From assembly GCF_000384155.1 (NCBI RefSeq), contig NZ_KB913031.1, forward strand, positions 1,674,001 to 1,738,000: 64,000 nt of DNA, read 5' to 3'. Origin of the DNA: Methylophilus sp. 42 (GTDB lineage Bacteria > Pseudomonadota > Gammaproteobacteria > Burkholderiales > Methylophilaceae). Positions 46,577 to 53,664 of the stretch are shown here, piece after piece. Each line of letters starts with the position of its first letter. The stretch's first letter is position 1. Both the position numbers and the translations under genes were made by a program. The notes under the pieces are model-generated. The model made no database searches, had not been told where the DNA came from, and was given only the letters and a program-made list of their open reading frames with translations.

Positions 46577-49057
46577 TTATCGTGCTTTTGCCTTGGGTTT
46601 GCCTTTATTTTTTTGTGCCGAGTGGCGACCTTTATCCTTGGCTGAACGTGATTTTCCTGCTGTCGCTTTGCCTGTCGTGGGCTTATCGCCCTGGCTACGC
46701 GGTAATTTTGCGCCTGCACTGGCAGGTTTGGCTTTTGTAGCCGCAGACTTGGCCCAGGCCGCTGGCGCTGCTTTAACAGGCGTATTCAATCCTGCTGTTT
46801 TAGCAGACCGGCCTCTTGTACCGGCCGGTTTCTCATCATCAGCGGATAATCCACCTTCCAGCTCTGCCGAGCCTTCTACGGCGCCAACCAGCGTAAAGTC
46901 GATACGCGAAGTCTCCAAATCAACCCGTACCACTTTCACGGTTAAACGATCGCCCAGCCGGTAACGTACACCCGTACGCTCGCCCACCATTTCGTGACGG
47001 GCTTTATCATGAATGAAATAGTCATTGCCGAGGTCAGTCACGTGCAACAAGCCTTCAACGTAGACCTCATCCAGCGCCACAAACAAACCAAAGCTGGTCA
47101 CACCAGCCACTGTGCCGCTAAATACCTCACCAACCTTATCCTGCATGTAAAAACACTTCAGCCAGTTGGTCACATCACGCGTGGCATCATCGGCACGGCG
47201 TTCGGTCATCGAGCAATGCACACCCAGTTGATGCCAGTCTTTGGCTTGATAACGTTTGCCTTCTACCACAGCCTTGATGGCACGATGCACCAGCAAGTCC
47301 GGGTAACGCCGAATCGGCGAGGTAAAGTGGGTGTAAGCCTCATAAGCCAGGCCAAAGTGGCCGACATTATCCGGGCTATACACCGCTTGCTGCATAGAGC
47401 GCAACATCACGGTTTGCAACAACTGAGCATCTGGCCGTGTCTTGATACGCTGCATGAGTTTGGCATAGTCTTTGGCACTTGGATTTTCGCCACCGCCAAC
47501 ACCAAAGCCAAACTCTCCCATAAACAAGCGTAAGGCTTCCAGTTTTTCAGGCGTCGGACCTTCGTGGATGCGGAACAAACAGGTTTGTTCATTTTTAAGC
47601 AAAAAGTCAGCCGCACAGACGTTGGCCGCCAACATACATTCTTCAATCAGCTTGTGGGCGTCATTACGCACCACGGGCACGATTTTGTCGATTTTGCCAT
47701 TGTCATTGAACACCATCATGGTTTCAGTCGACTCAAACTCGACTGCACCGCGCTTTTCACGCTGGGTCAGCATTAACCGGAACAGGCTGTTCAGGTTTTG
47801 CACATGCGGTAACAGCCAGGCGTATTCTTCTGCCAGCGCAGGATCTTCGCCCTGCAACAAGGCCGCGACCTTGGTATAGGTCATGCGCGCCTTAGACAGC
47901 ATGACAGAAGGATAGAACTGGTATTGCTTGACCACGCCCTGGCCATCGATCTGCATATCGCACACCATGCACAAGCGTTCAACATCCGGGTTCAGTGAAC
48001 ACAGGCCATTAGACAACGCCTCTGGCAGCATAGGGATCACGCGGCGAGGAAAATACACCGAGTTGCCGCGGTCGTAAGCATCTTTATCCAGTGCATCGCC
48101 AGGTTGCACATAAAAACTCACATCGGCAATCGCCACCACCAGACGCCAGCCTTTGCCTTGCGGCTCAGCAAATACGGCATCATCAAAGTCGCGCGCCGTT
48201 TCACCATCAATGGTAATCAATGCCAGGTCACGCAGGTCTTTGCGGCCTTTGTAATCCTTAGCTTGCACGGTTCTGGGAAAGTCCTCAGCCTGCTTGACCG
48301 CTGCAGGATTAAACTGATGAGGCAAATGATGTTTACGCAAGGCAATCTCGATTTCCATGCCACTGTCGGCATAGTTACCCAGGATTTCCACAATTTTACC
48401 CATGGGGCTGGAGTGAGAAGAGGGATACTCCGTCAACTCAACCGTCACGATCTGGCCGACCTGCGCATCCATATCCAGATGATAAGGAATCAGCACATCC
48501 TGGCTGATGCGCTTATCCTCTGCGGCAACAATCGTCACGCCTTGCGCACGAATCACACGCCCGACCAACGTTTTGTTAGCGCGTTCCAGCACCTCGACCA
48601 GCTTGCCTTCGGGACGCCCCTTACGGTCCACGCCCGCCAGGCGCACCATGGCACGATCACCATGCATGACCAAGGTCATCTCTTTTGGCCCCAGAAAGAT
48701 ATCTTCCGGGTTCTTGGTTTTATCATCCGGCACTAAAAAGCCATAGCCATCGGTATGACCAAACACCGTGCCAGCAATCAGGTGGATCTTATCCGGCAGG
48801 CAAAATGCCCCCTTGCGGTTACGCATTAACTGGCCATCACGCTCCATGGCGCCCAGCCTGCGGTTAAAAATATCTCGTTCATCATGGCTAATGTCGAGTA
48901 ATACATAAATCTGGTCGGCACTCAGGGGGACTCCCTGGTCCGAGAGCAATTGCAACACCAACTCGCGACTCGGCAATGGTGTTTGATATAACTCAGCTTC
49001 ACGCTGGGCCTGCGGGTCATTTGCACGCAGGGATTTTTTCGTTTTTCTGGTTGACAA
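46577..49057 (-). CDS. rnr: Ribonuclease R
   Basis: 826 residues. Processive 3'-5' exoribonuclease for structured RNA and tmRNA quality control. Order: N-terminal HTH (~20-90), cold-shock domains, RNB catalytic domain with TIDGETARDFDDAVFAE holding metal-binding Asp residues, then S1 (~650-730, GEVFSGTVAGVTSFGLFVAL) and a Lys-rich tail. The start is TTG at 49057 with AAGGAAG eight bases upstream; no nearer ATG gives the N-terminal domain. The start codon overlaps the -35 box of the divergent tRNA-Leu promoter. Confidence 0.95.
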   Translation of the reverse strand: MSTRKTKKSLRANDPQAQREAELYQTPLPSRELVLQLLSDQGVPLSADQIYVLLDISHDERDIFNRRLGAMERDGQLMRNRKGAFCLPDKIHLIAGTVFGHTDGYGFLVPDDKTKNPEDIFLGPKEMTLVMHGDRAMVRLAGVDRKGRPEGKLVEVLERANKTLVGRVIRAQGVTIVAAEDKRISQDVLIPYHLDMDAQVGQIVTVELTEYPSSHSSPMGKIVEILGNYADSGMEIEIALRKHHLPHQFNPAAVKQAEDFPRTVQAKDYKGRKDLRDLALITIDGETARDFDDAVFAEPQGKGWRLVVAIADVSFYVQPGDALDKDAYDRGNSVYFPRRVIPMLPEALSNGLCSLNPDVERLCMVCDMQIDGQGVVKQYQFYPSVMLSKARMTYTKVAALLQGEDPALAEEYAWLLPHVQNLNSLFRLMLTQREKRGAVEFESTETMMVFNDNGKIDKIVPVVRNDAHKLIEECMLAANVCAADFLLKNEQTCLFRIHEGPTPEKLEALRLFMGEFGFGVGGGENPSAKDYAKLMQRIKTRPDAQLLQTVMLRSMQQAVYSPDNVGHFGLAYEAYTHFTSPIRRYPDLLVHRAIKAVVEGKRYQAKDWHQLGVHCSMTERRADDATRDVTNWLKCFYMQDKVGEVFSGTVAGVTSFGLFVALDEVYVEGLLHVTDLGNDYFIHDKARHEMVGERTGVRYRLGDRLTVKVVRVDLETSRIDFTLVGAVEGSAELEGGLSADDEKPAGTRGRSAKTAGLNTPVKAAPAAWAKSAATKAKPASAGAKLPRSQGDKPTTGKATAGKSRSAKDKGRHSAQKNKGKPKAKAR

Positions 49058-49078
49058 TATTTATTCTTCCTTTAAAAT
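49051..49078 (+). promoter_or_regulatory. Sigma-70 promoter of tRNA-Leu
   Basis: TTGACA (49051-49056), 16-base spacer, TAAAAT (49073-49078); predicted start ~49085, eight bases before the tRNA. The -35 covers the rnr start codon, and the rnr Shine-Dalgarno lies in the spacer on the other strand. Confidence 0.75.
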
Positions 49079-49092
49079 GCACAGCTTCTTTA

Positions 49093-49177
49093 GCCCAGAT
49101 GGCGAAATTGGTAGACGCGCTAGTTTCAGGTACTAGTGTTTAACGACGTGGAGGTTCGAGTCCTCTTCTGGGCACCA
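49093..49177 (+). tRNA. tRNA-Leu (anticodon CAG)
   Basis: 85 nt including encoded CCA. Acceptor GCCCAGA pairs with TCTGGGC; D-loop has AAATTGGTAGAC typical of tRNA-Leu; anticodon loop TTCAGGT on a CTAGT/ACTAG stem gives CAG, reading CUG. A long variable arm follows (class II tRNA), then T-arm GGAGG-TTCGAGT-CCTCT. Divergent from rnr. Confidence 0.95.
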
Positions 49178-49356
49178 TCAAGCAGCTTACAAGCTGCGCC
49201 AAATACAGATTCCCAAGCACTCAATTTTTTGCGTTTTTGAATAATTGCTTTTGCTTCGTTCTGAATCACCATGGCCACAGTTTAACATCTTTCATGTTTG
49301 CGTCAGATTAAACTTTAAGGCTCTTCGGCAACAACGTTACGCCCCCTCCTTAGCTT

Positions 49357-49542
49357 TTAAATAGTACTTAGCAATGCTTGTCGTTTTGTGACAACCAATG
49401 GCTTAGCCATCCTTGTCCAACACTTGTCTGCAGCATGCTCAGCAACATTTCTTTTGTATCCCTGCTTCGCGCGTAAATCATCACACCGAGTCTCAGCGTT
49501 ACTCAACGCTGATCAAACTGATATCTCTTTGCCATGTCGTAA
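49357..49542 (-). pseudogene. Possible broken small gene
   Basis: An ATG near the right end (around 49535) with an AAGGTGA site encodes MAKRYQFDQR and then hits TGA. A neighbouring frame continues for 49 residues from 49506 to a TAA at 49357-49359 (LSNAETRCDDLRAKQGYK ...). The switch falls exactly at a perfect 8-bp hairpin (49493-49500/49505-49512). It reads like one ~60-residue gene with a frameshift; family not recognised, and it could be chance. Confidence 0.25.
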
Positions 49543-49570
49543 TCACCTTAAATGTGAATAGCGCTTAAAA

Positions 49571-49614
49571 AATTAACTTGTTTTAATTTAAGTTTATAAT
49601 TAACATTAATTAAC
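49571..49614 (+). promoter_or_regulatory. Possible promoter of the GG-leader peptide genes
   Basis: TATAAT at 49595-49600 in a very AT-rich stretch. AATTAAC occurs three times (49571, 49598, 49608), the last two 10 bp apart. The -35 is poor (TTAACT at 49573, 16-base spacer). The resulting leader is ~170 nt and contains a 7-bp stem, 49709-49715/49734-49740. Confidence 0.4.
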
Positions 49615-49778
49615 ACTTCATCCATTAAGTAACGAAGTGTAGTGCGTCAGACATCCACGCGTTTCAACTGAGCGTAAAAATGACGTTTAAAGGTAATTCT
49701 CTCAGCAATGGCAGTCAGTGAGAAACAAGCACCACTGCCAGCAGATTGAATTCATGTTAACTTTTAAAGAGATCTAAT

Positions 49779-49970
49779 ATGGCGATTAATCAACTTTCCC
49801 AATCTGAAACACAAAGCATTTCTGGCGGCTCCGAGTTTTTTCCAGGTTATGCATCCGGCCCTTATATTACGGGTAGCGTCTTTAGTTACTTCAACCAACC
49901 CGGTCTCGATTACCGCCCGATTTCCTGGTATCACCCAGGGTATACCCCCACACCAAGCCCATCACTTTAA
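49779..49970 (+). CDS. Small peptide with double-glycine leader (paralogue 1)
   Basis: 63 residues. The N-terminus MAINQLSQSETQSISGG matches the class of leaders removed by C39 peptidase transporters: Leu at -12, Glu at -8, Ile at -4 and Gly-Gly at -2/-1, as in colicin V. The 46-residue remainder begins SEFFPGY and is rich in aromatic residues, Pro and Gly (SVFSYFNQPG, ISWYHPGY), without Cys, ending in TPTPSPSL. AAAGAG lies upstream. Tandem paralogue of the next gene, sharing leader, core and upstream sequence. Could be a bacteriocin-like or signalling peptide, or a structural surface peptide; no family recognised. Confidence 0.7.
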   Translation: MAINQLSQSETQSISGGSEFFPGYASGPYITGSVFSYFNQPGLDYRPISWYHPGYTPTPSPSL

Positions 49971-50045
49971 CGTTACTGAGACTGACGTTTGAAGCATGAT
50001 TTGGCAAGCCAGATCGAATGAATATTAACTTTTGAAAGGTAGAAT

Positions 50046-50303
50046 ATGGCCATCAACCAACTTTCCCAATCTGAAACACAAACGGTTTCAGGCGGATCAC
50101 AATTTTTTCCAGGCTATGCCTATAGCCCTTTTATCATGGGCAGCGTCTTTAGTTACTTCAATCAACCCGGCCTCAATTACGGCCCTATCTCATGGTACAA
50201 CCCTGGATATCACGGTGGATGCATACCAGCACCTAGCCCATGCACACCACCGCCTCCACCGCCATGCGGCAGCTGCCAGCCAAGCAACCACGACCACGGC
50301 TAA
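50046..50303 (+). CDS. Small peptide with double-glycine leader (paralogue 2, Pro/Cys tail)
   Basis: 85 residues. Leader MAINQLSQSETQTVSGG is nearly identical to paralogue 1 (Val at -4). The core SQFFPGYAYSPFIMGSVFSYF... also aligns up to ISWYNPGY; after that it has its own tail GGCIPAPSPCTPPPPPPCGS, with four Cys in all, ending in SNHDHG. Ribosome site GAAAGG. It lies 75 nt after paralogue 1; upstream sequences are also similar, so the whole unit was duplicated. The Cys may form disulfides or be modified; the His/Asp end could bind metal. Function unknown. Confidence 0.72.
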   Translation: MAINQLSQSETQTVSGGSQFFPGYAYSPFIMGSVFSYFNQPGLNYGPISWYNPGYHGGCIPAPSPCTPPPPPPCGSCQPSNHDHG

Positions 50304-50412
50304 TCAACGATCGTGTCATTAAAAGCGCTTAGTGTCATCATTTATTAGTACAGTCATTTAAGCGTTTGAATGCTGACAGCCAACACCTGGTGCTTCACAT
50401 ATCAGGTAAAAC

Positions 50413-50442
50413 AAAAAGCCCCCTGCATTTAGGGGGCTTTTT
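50413..50442. terminator. Bidirectional terminator
   Basis: Perfect 12-bp stem (50413-50424/50431-50442) with A5 and T5 at its ends, between the rightward peptide genes and the leftward PEP-CTERM gene. It probably ends both. Confidence 0.9.
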
Positions 50443-50467
50443 ATATCACCAGGTTATATCAGGTCAA

Positions 50468-51433
50468 TTACACGCGGCGACGTGAAAGTGCCATGAGCGC
50501 CCCTAAACCGAGCATCATCATTAAAGATGAAGAAGCCTCTGGCACCGGAGTCACTGTCAGCGACGCATAGGAATGCCCAACCGTAATGCACAAATCGGTG
50601 GTGGCTGAAAGACTCGCAGTCCCTAACAGGCCTAATGAGTTGATACCGATATCATCCAGCGTAATGCTCAAGGCATTGGTTTGCACCGCGCAACTAAATG
50701 TGGCCGCACTGCAACTGCTGGCAAGCACGCCATCTGCCCAGTATTTACTCTCATTGGCCCAGATGGAAGCATGCCCCAGCGGCCCCAGGTCCAAATCAAC
50801 GCCCCCCGAGGCTGCCGCCGCCAGGTCAATCGAATGCCCCAGAATGCTCAGACTGGCACCCGTAAAAGTGCTATCCCCGTTTGCCGTGAACAAGCCAGTG
50901 CTTTCATTCACCGTGACGGTGGATATTGAACTGATTAAATCCGCTTTCAGCGCCAACGCGCTAGACACATGAAGATCCAGATTCTCTACGCTCCCAGTAC
51001 CGATGGCGCTATTTGACCCAGGCACAGGATTGTTTTCAAGATAGGCCCCAGAACCTGAGAAAGTGGCAGACCCCGCTTGTGTTGGCATCAGCAGTGCCAA
51101 AATCGGGTTCAAGCTAGATAACACACCGTTGCCAGCGCCACTCGTGCTCAGGCCTAGATTCAGGGTTGAATTTGTTTGCGTTGGGATTGGCGTGCCTGCG
51201 CTTGCGACACTGATATCTCCCAGCGCCACTGGTGTTGTAATGCCCACGGTTGCCTGGCCTACGGTAATAGAGCCGATTGGAAATAGATTGGCTTTTGCTG
51301 TCACCTGGGCGCTTAAATCCAGATACATGCCATAGCCGTCTGCGGCATCTGCGCTGACAGCGACTGGCGCAGCAGATGCAGCGTGGCTAAAAGCGAATAA
51401 AATGGCTGTGGTAATCAGGGAATGCTTCATCAT
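50468..51433 (-). CDS. PEP-CTERM sorting-domain secreted protein
   Basis: 321 residues from ATG 51433 (a second ATG follows); GGAGAG upstream decides against the longer frame. Signal peptide ~1-21 (MMKHSLITTAILFAFSHAASA). The body is Ala/Ser/Gly/Leu-rich with no Cys-rich or catalytic motif and probably beta-rich. The C-terminus TPVPEASSSLMMMLGLGALM plus ALSRRR is a PEP-CTERM signal (VPE, hydrophobic helix, Arg cluster) cut by exosortase in EPS-producing bacteria. No exosortase gene is in the window. Two Cys pairs (CSAATFSC; CITV) may form disulfides. Confidence 0.88.
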   Translation of the reverse strand: MMKHSLITTAILFAFSHAASAAPVAVSADAADGYGMYLDLSAQVTAKANLFPIGSITVGQATVGITTPVALGDISVASAGTPIPTQTNSTLNLGLSTSGAGNGVLSSLNPILALLMPTQAGSATFSGSGAYLENNPVPGSNSAIGTGSVENLDLHVSSALALKADLISSISTVTVNESTGLFTANGDSTFTGASLSILGHSIDLAAAASGGVDLDLGPLGHASIWANESKYWADGVLASSCSAATFSCAVQTNALSITLDDIGINSLGLLGTASLSATTDLCITVGHSYASLTVTPVPEASSSLMMMLGLGALMALSRRRV

Positions 51434-51536
51434 CAATACTCTCCTAAACAAAAATAAAAACAAACGTCAATACAAATATTAACATTTGTTTGTCATTATG
51501 TTTACATTTTTTATCAATTAAAGGAGATTTAATGTC

Positions 51537-52874
51537 TTATTGTGATGCATGCACCTGGTATTCAAAGATGACAATTAATCCGCTCTGGGATGGTTTATTC
51601 TCGAGGCGAACGCTAGCCTGATGCTTTAAAGCTATTTCCTTTACAATTGCCAGGCCCAGGCCAGAGCCCGTGGTCTCTGATTGTTCTACGCGATAAAAGC
51701 GATCAAATACTTTTTCCAGTGCATCCGGCTCAATGCCTGGGCCACTATCTTCTACTTCAAATCGCAATCCATCCGCTAAGGCCGTGAGTGACAGATTAAT
51801 CACGCCATGTACAGGCGTGTAGTGAATCGCATTGACGATAATATTATTGAGCAGGACTTCAATCTCATCTGGCAGCCCCATCATGGTCACCTCGTCGGCG
51901 CGCGTGAAGCCAATATCCAGTTGTTTCTTGCGATATAACGGACCTAAATCATTCAATACTTTGATCACCAAAGGGTTTAAATGCACAGATTGCATTTCTT
52001 GCTGCCTGGCATCAGGATCCACTTTCGCCAGCGTGAGCAACTGGTGTACCAGGCGCTCCATACGTGCAACCCCACCCTGCGCTTGCTGCAGGCAATGATC
52101 TAACTCAGCTTTGTCGCCATGCTGCATGGCACTGATTTGCAACTTGAGCGCAGTCACCGGCGTCCTGAGCTCATGTGCGGCATCACCGGTGAAGCGTTTC
52201 TGCATGGCAATGGCATTACTCACTCTTTGCATCCAGCCATTCAGCGCCTGAATAATCGGCTTCAGCTCATCAGGCGGCTGGGCGATGGTAAGCGGCGTCA
52301 GTTGATCCGCGCGTCTAATGTCAATTTCAGACGATAGCGCCAGCAATGGTTTAAAGGTTTTTCGTATCACCAGCAACGCACCCAAAATCAGAAACGGCAC
52401 GATCAGCAACTGCGGAATAATCAGGTGGATAGCCACTTCGCGGATGGTGCGTTGCCGCAGTTTAAAGTCCTGTGCGACCACACAGGTAGTGTCGCCACGC
52501 TTGGCAACAAATACCTGCCAACGCTTTTGATTTGCCCATTGCGTGGACAACCCTAGCCGTGCCGTATCAACATCAAACGCACGCTGGTGCGACTGGTAAA
52601 TCACCTTCCCCTGTTGCTGTAGTTGAATCAGATAATCCTGCTCGCCACGCATTTTGGATGGAATACTGTGTTTTGCTGGGTCGTAACGCGTCGCAAGGCT
52701 TGCTAGTTGGTCACTGCCTATGATGGTCTCGGCCAAATGCTGTAAATTAGCATCATAAAGCTCACCCAGTTCGTCCGCCGTTGACTGGTAAGATAAAAAG
52801 GACAGCAAACCGATAATGCACACGATGGCAATCGACAGGTAGACGGCCAGCTCGACCCTAATGGACCGCATCAT
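51537..52874 (-). CDS. Sensor histidine kinase (QseC/PmrB-like)
   Basis: 445 residues. TM1 ~10-28 (LAVYLSIAIVCIIGLLSFL), a ~120-residue periplasmic sensor, TM2 ~145-170 (LIIPQLLIVPFLILGALLVI), a HAMP-like linker, then H-box GDAAHELRTPVTALKLQI with His234, N-box LLNNIIVNAIHYTP, and G boxes DSGPGIEP and GSGLGLAIV. Starts ATGATG overlapping the response-regulator stop by 4 nt. Forms a two-component pair with it; sensed signal not known (metal or cationic compounds are possible, from the efflux context). Confidence 0.93.
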   Translation of the reverse strand: MMRSIRVELAVYLSIAIVCIIGLLSFLSYQSTADELGELYDANLQHLAETIIGSDQLASLATRYDPAKHSIPSKMRGEQDYLIQLQQQGKVIYQSHQRAFDVDTARLGLSTQWANQKRWQVFVAKRGDTTCVVAQDFKLRQRTIREVAIHLIIPQLLIVPFLILGALLVIRKTFKPLLALSSEIDIRRADQLTPLTIAQPPDELKPIIQALNGWMQRVSNAIAMQKRFTGDAAHELRTPVTALKLQISAMQHGDKAELDHCLQQAQGGVARMERLVHQLLTLAKVDPDARQQEMQSVHLNPLVIKVLNDLGPLYRKKQLDIGFTRADEVTMMGLPDEIEVLLNNIIVNAIHYTPVHGVINLSLTALADGLRFEVEDSGPGIEPDALEKVFDRFYRVEQSETTGSGLGLAIVKEIALKHQASVRLENKPSQSGLIVIFEYQVHASQ

Positions 52875-53533
52875 GGTGCTTTTTGCCCAGGGAATGCGTA
52901 GCCTATGCCACGAACGGTTTGAATAATCTCTGCGCCAAATTTTTTGCGTATGGTATGCACATGCACTTCGACGGCATTGCTGTCGACCTCTCCGCCCCAG
53001 CCATACAGTTTTTCTTCCAGTTGTGTTTTTGAAAAAATCATTCCTGGCTGTGACATGAGCGCGTGCATGATGGCAAAAGTCTTGCTAGAAAGCCGCTGAC
53101 TGATATCGCCCATGGTTAAGGTATAACTGGCAATATCCAGCACCACATCATTAACCCGTATCTGGTTGGAGTGCCGCTCCTCTTTACGCCTGAAAATCGC
53201 GCGTAACCGGGCCTCAATCTCTTCGACAGAAAAAGGCTTTAATACATAATCATCAGCCCCAGCATCCAGGCCTTGAATGCGGTGTTCAATCGCATCCCTG
53301 GCGGTAATAATGATCACGGGCAGTGCATTGCCTGCTTTTCTTAAAGCAGACAACAAGGCCATACCAGACTTTCCAGGCAGGCCAAGATCAAGCAACATGG
53401 CATCAAACGTTTCACCGGCCAATGCCGCTTCAGCCTGAAAAGCATCTGGCGCCCAGTAAATCGCATGCGCCCGCATGGCCTGCTGCAGGCTTTCTGCGAT
53501 CATGCGGTCGTCTTCTACCAGCAATAACTTCAA
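52871..53533 (-). CDS. OmpR-family response regulator (QseB/PmrA-like)
   Basis: 220 residues. Receiver domain 1-~115 with phospho-acceptor Asp49 in DAMLLDLGLPGKSG, acidic pair EDDR and Lys in YVLKPFSVEEIEAR. C-terminal winged helix ~125-218 (RLSSKTFAIMHALMSQPGMIFSKTQLEEKLYGW, shown in part; EVHVHTIRKKFG; TVRGIGYAF). Divergent from the efflux operon; four phased CTTAA boxes in between match the half-site of QseB/PmrA-type regulators, so it probably controls both units. Confidence 0.94.
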   Translation of the reverse strand: MKLLLVEDDRMIAESLQQAMRAHAIYWAPDAFQAEAALAGETFDAMLLDLGLPGKSGMALLSALRKAGNALPVIIITARDAIEHRIQGLDAGADDYVLKPFSVEEIEARLRAIFRRKEERHSNQIRVNDVVLDIASYTLTMGDISQRLSSKTFAIMHALMSQPGMIFSKTQLEEKLYGWGGEVDSNAVEVHVHTIRKKFGAEIIQTVRGIGYAFPGQKAP

Positions 53534-53576
53534 CGGCTCATCCTCTCTTTGAATACTGCCATTCTAACCAAGCTAG

Positions 53577-53616
53577 CTTAAGGGATTCTTAAAAAATGGC
53601 TTAAGTTTGCCTTAAG
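53577..53616. promoter_or_regulatory. Phased CTTAAG array, likely response-regulator binding sites
   Basis: CTTAAG 53577, CTTAAA 53588, CTTAAG 53600, CTTAAG 53611: two pairs, each with a 5-base spacer, steps of 11-12-11 bp, i.e. same helical face. CTTAAG-N5-CTTAAG is the form of PmrA/QseB-type boxes. Lies in the 131-bp divergent gap between the regulator and the efflux operon. Confidence 0.75.
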
Positions 53617-53636
53617 AAACCGCAGGCAAGATGCAA

Positions 53637-53656
53637 CCCTGTCATCATTCACAGGG
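53637..53656 (+). promoter_or_regulatory. Short hairpin over the ribosome-binding site of the efflux operon
   Basis: CCCTGT (53637-53642) pairs with ACAGGG (53651-53656). The right arm contains the AGGGA Shine-Dalgarno of the gene at 53665, so folding would hide it. Confidence 0.4.
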
Positions 53657-53664
53657 ATTTATCC

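Larger units (their letters stand above)
49178..49778. other. 601-bp gap downstream of tRNA-Leu without a confident gene
   Basis: More AT-rich than the flanks and without an intact gene. On the minus strand it has short broken reading frames (see 49357-49542). On + it has a possible promoter and leader for the peptides at 49779. No copy of the tRNA 3' end is seen further on, so no att site can be shown. Confidence 0.5.

Noticed and set aside
48104-48736. 210-codon frame opposite rnr
   Set aside because: Antisense to the RNB domain of rnr; no independent support.
49178-53533. Attachment-site repeat of the tRNA-Leu 3' end
   Set aside because: No second copy of the tRNA end was seen downstream in the part read.
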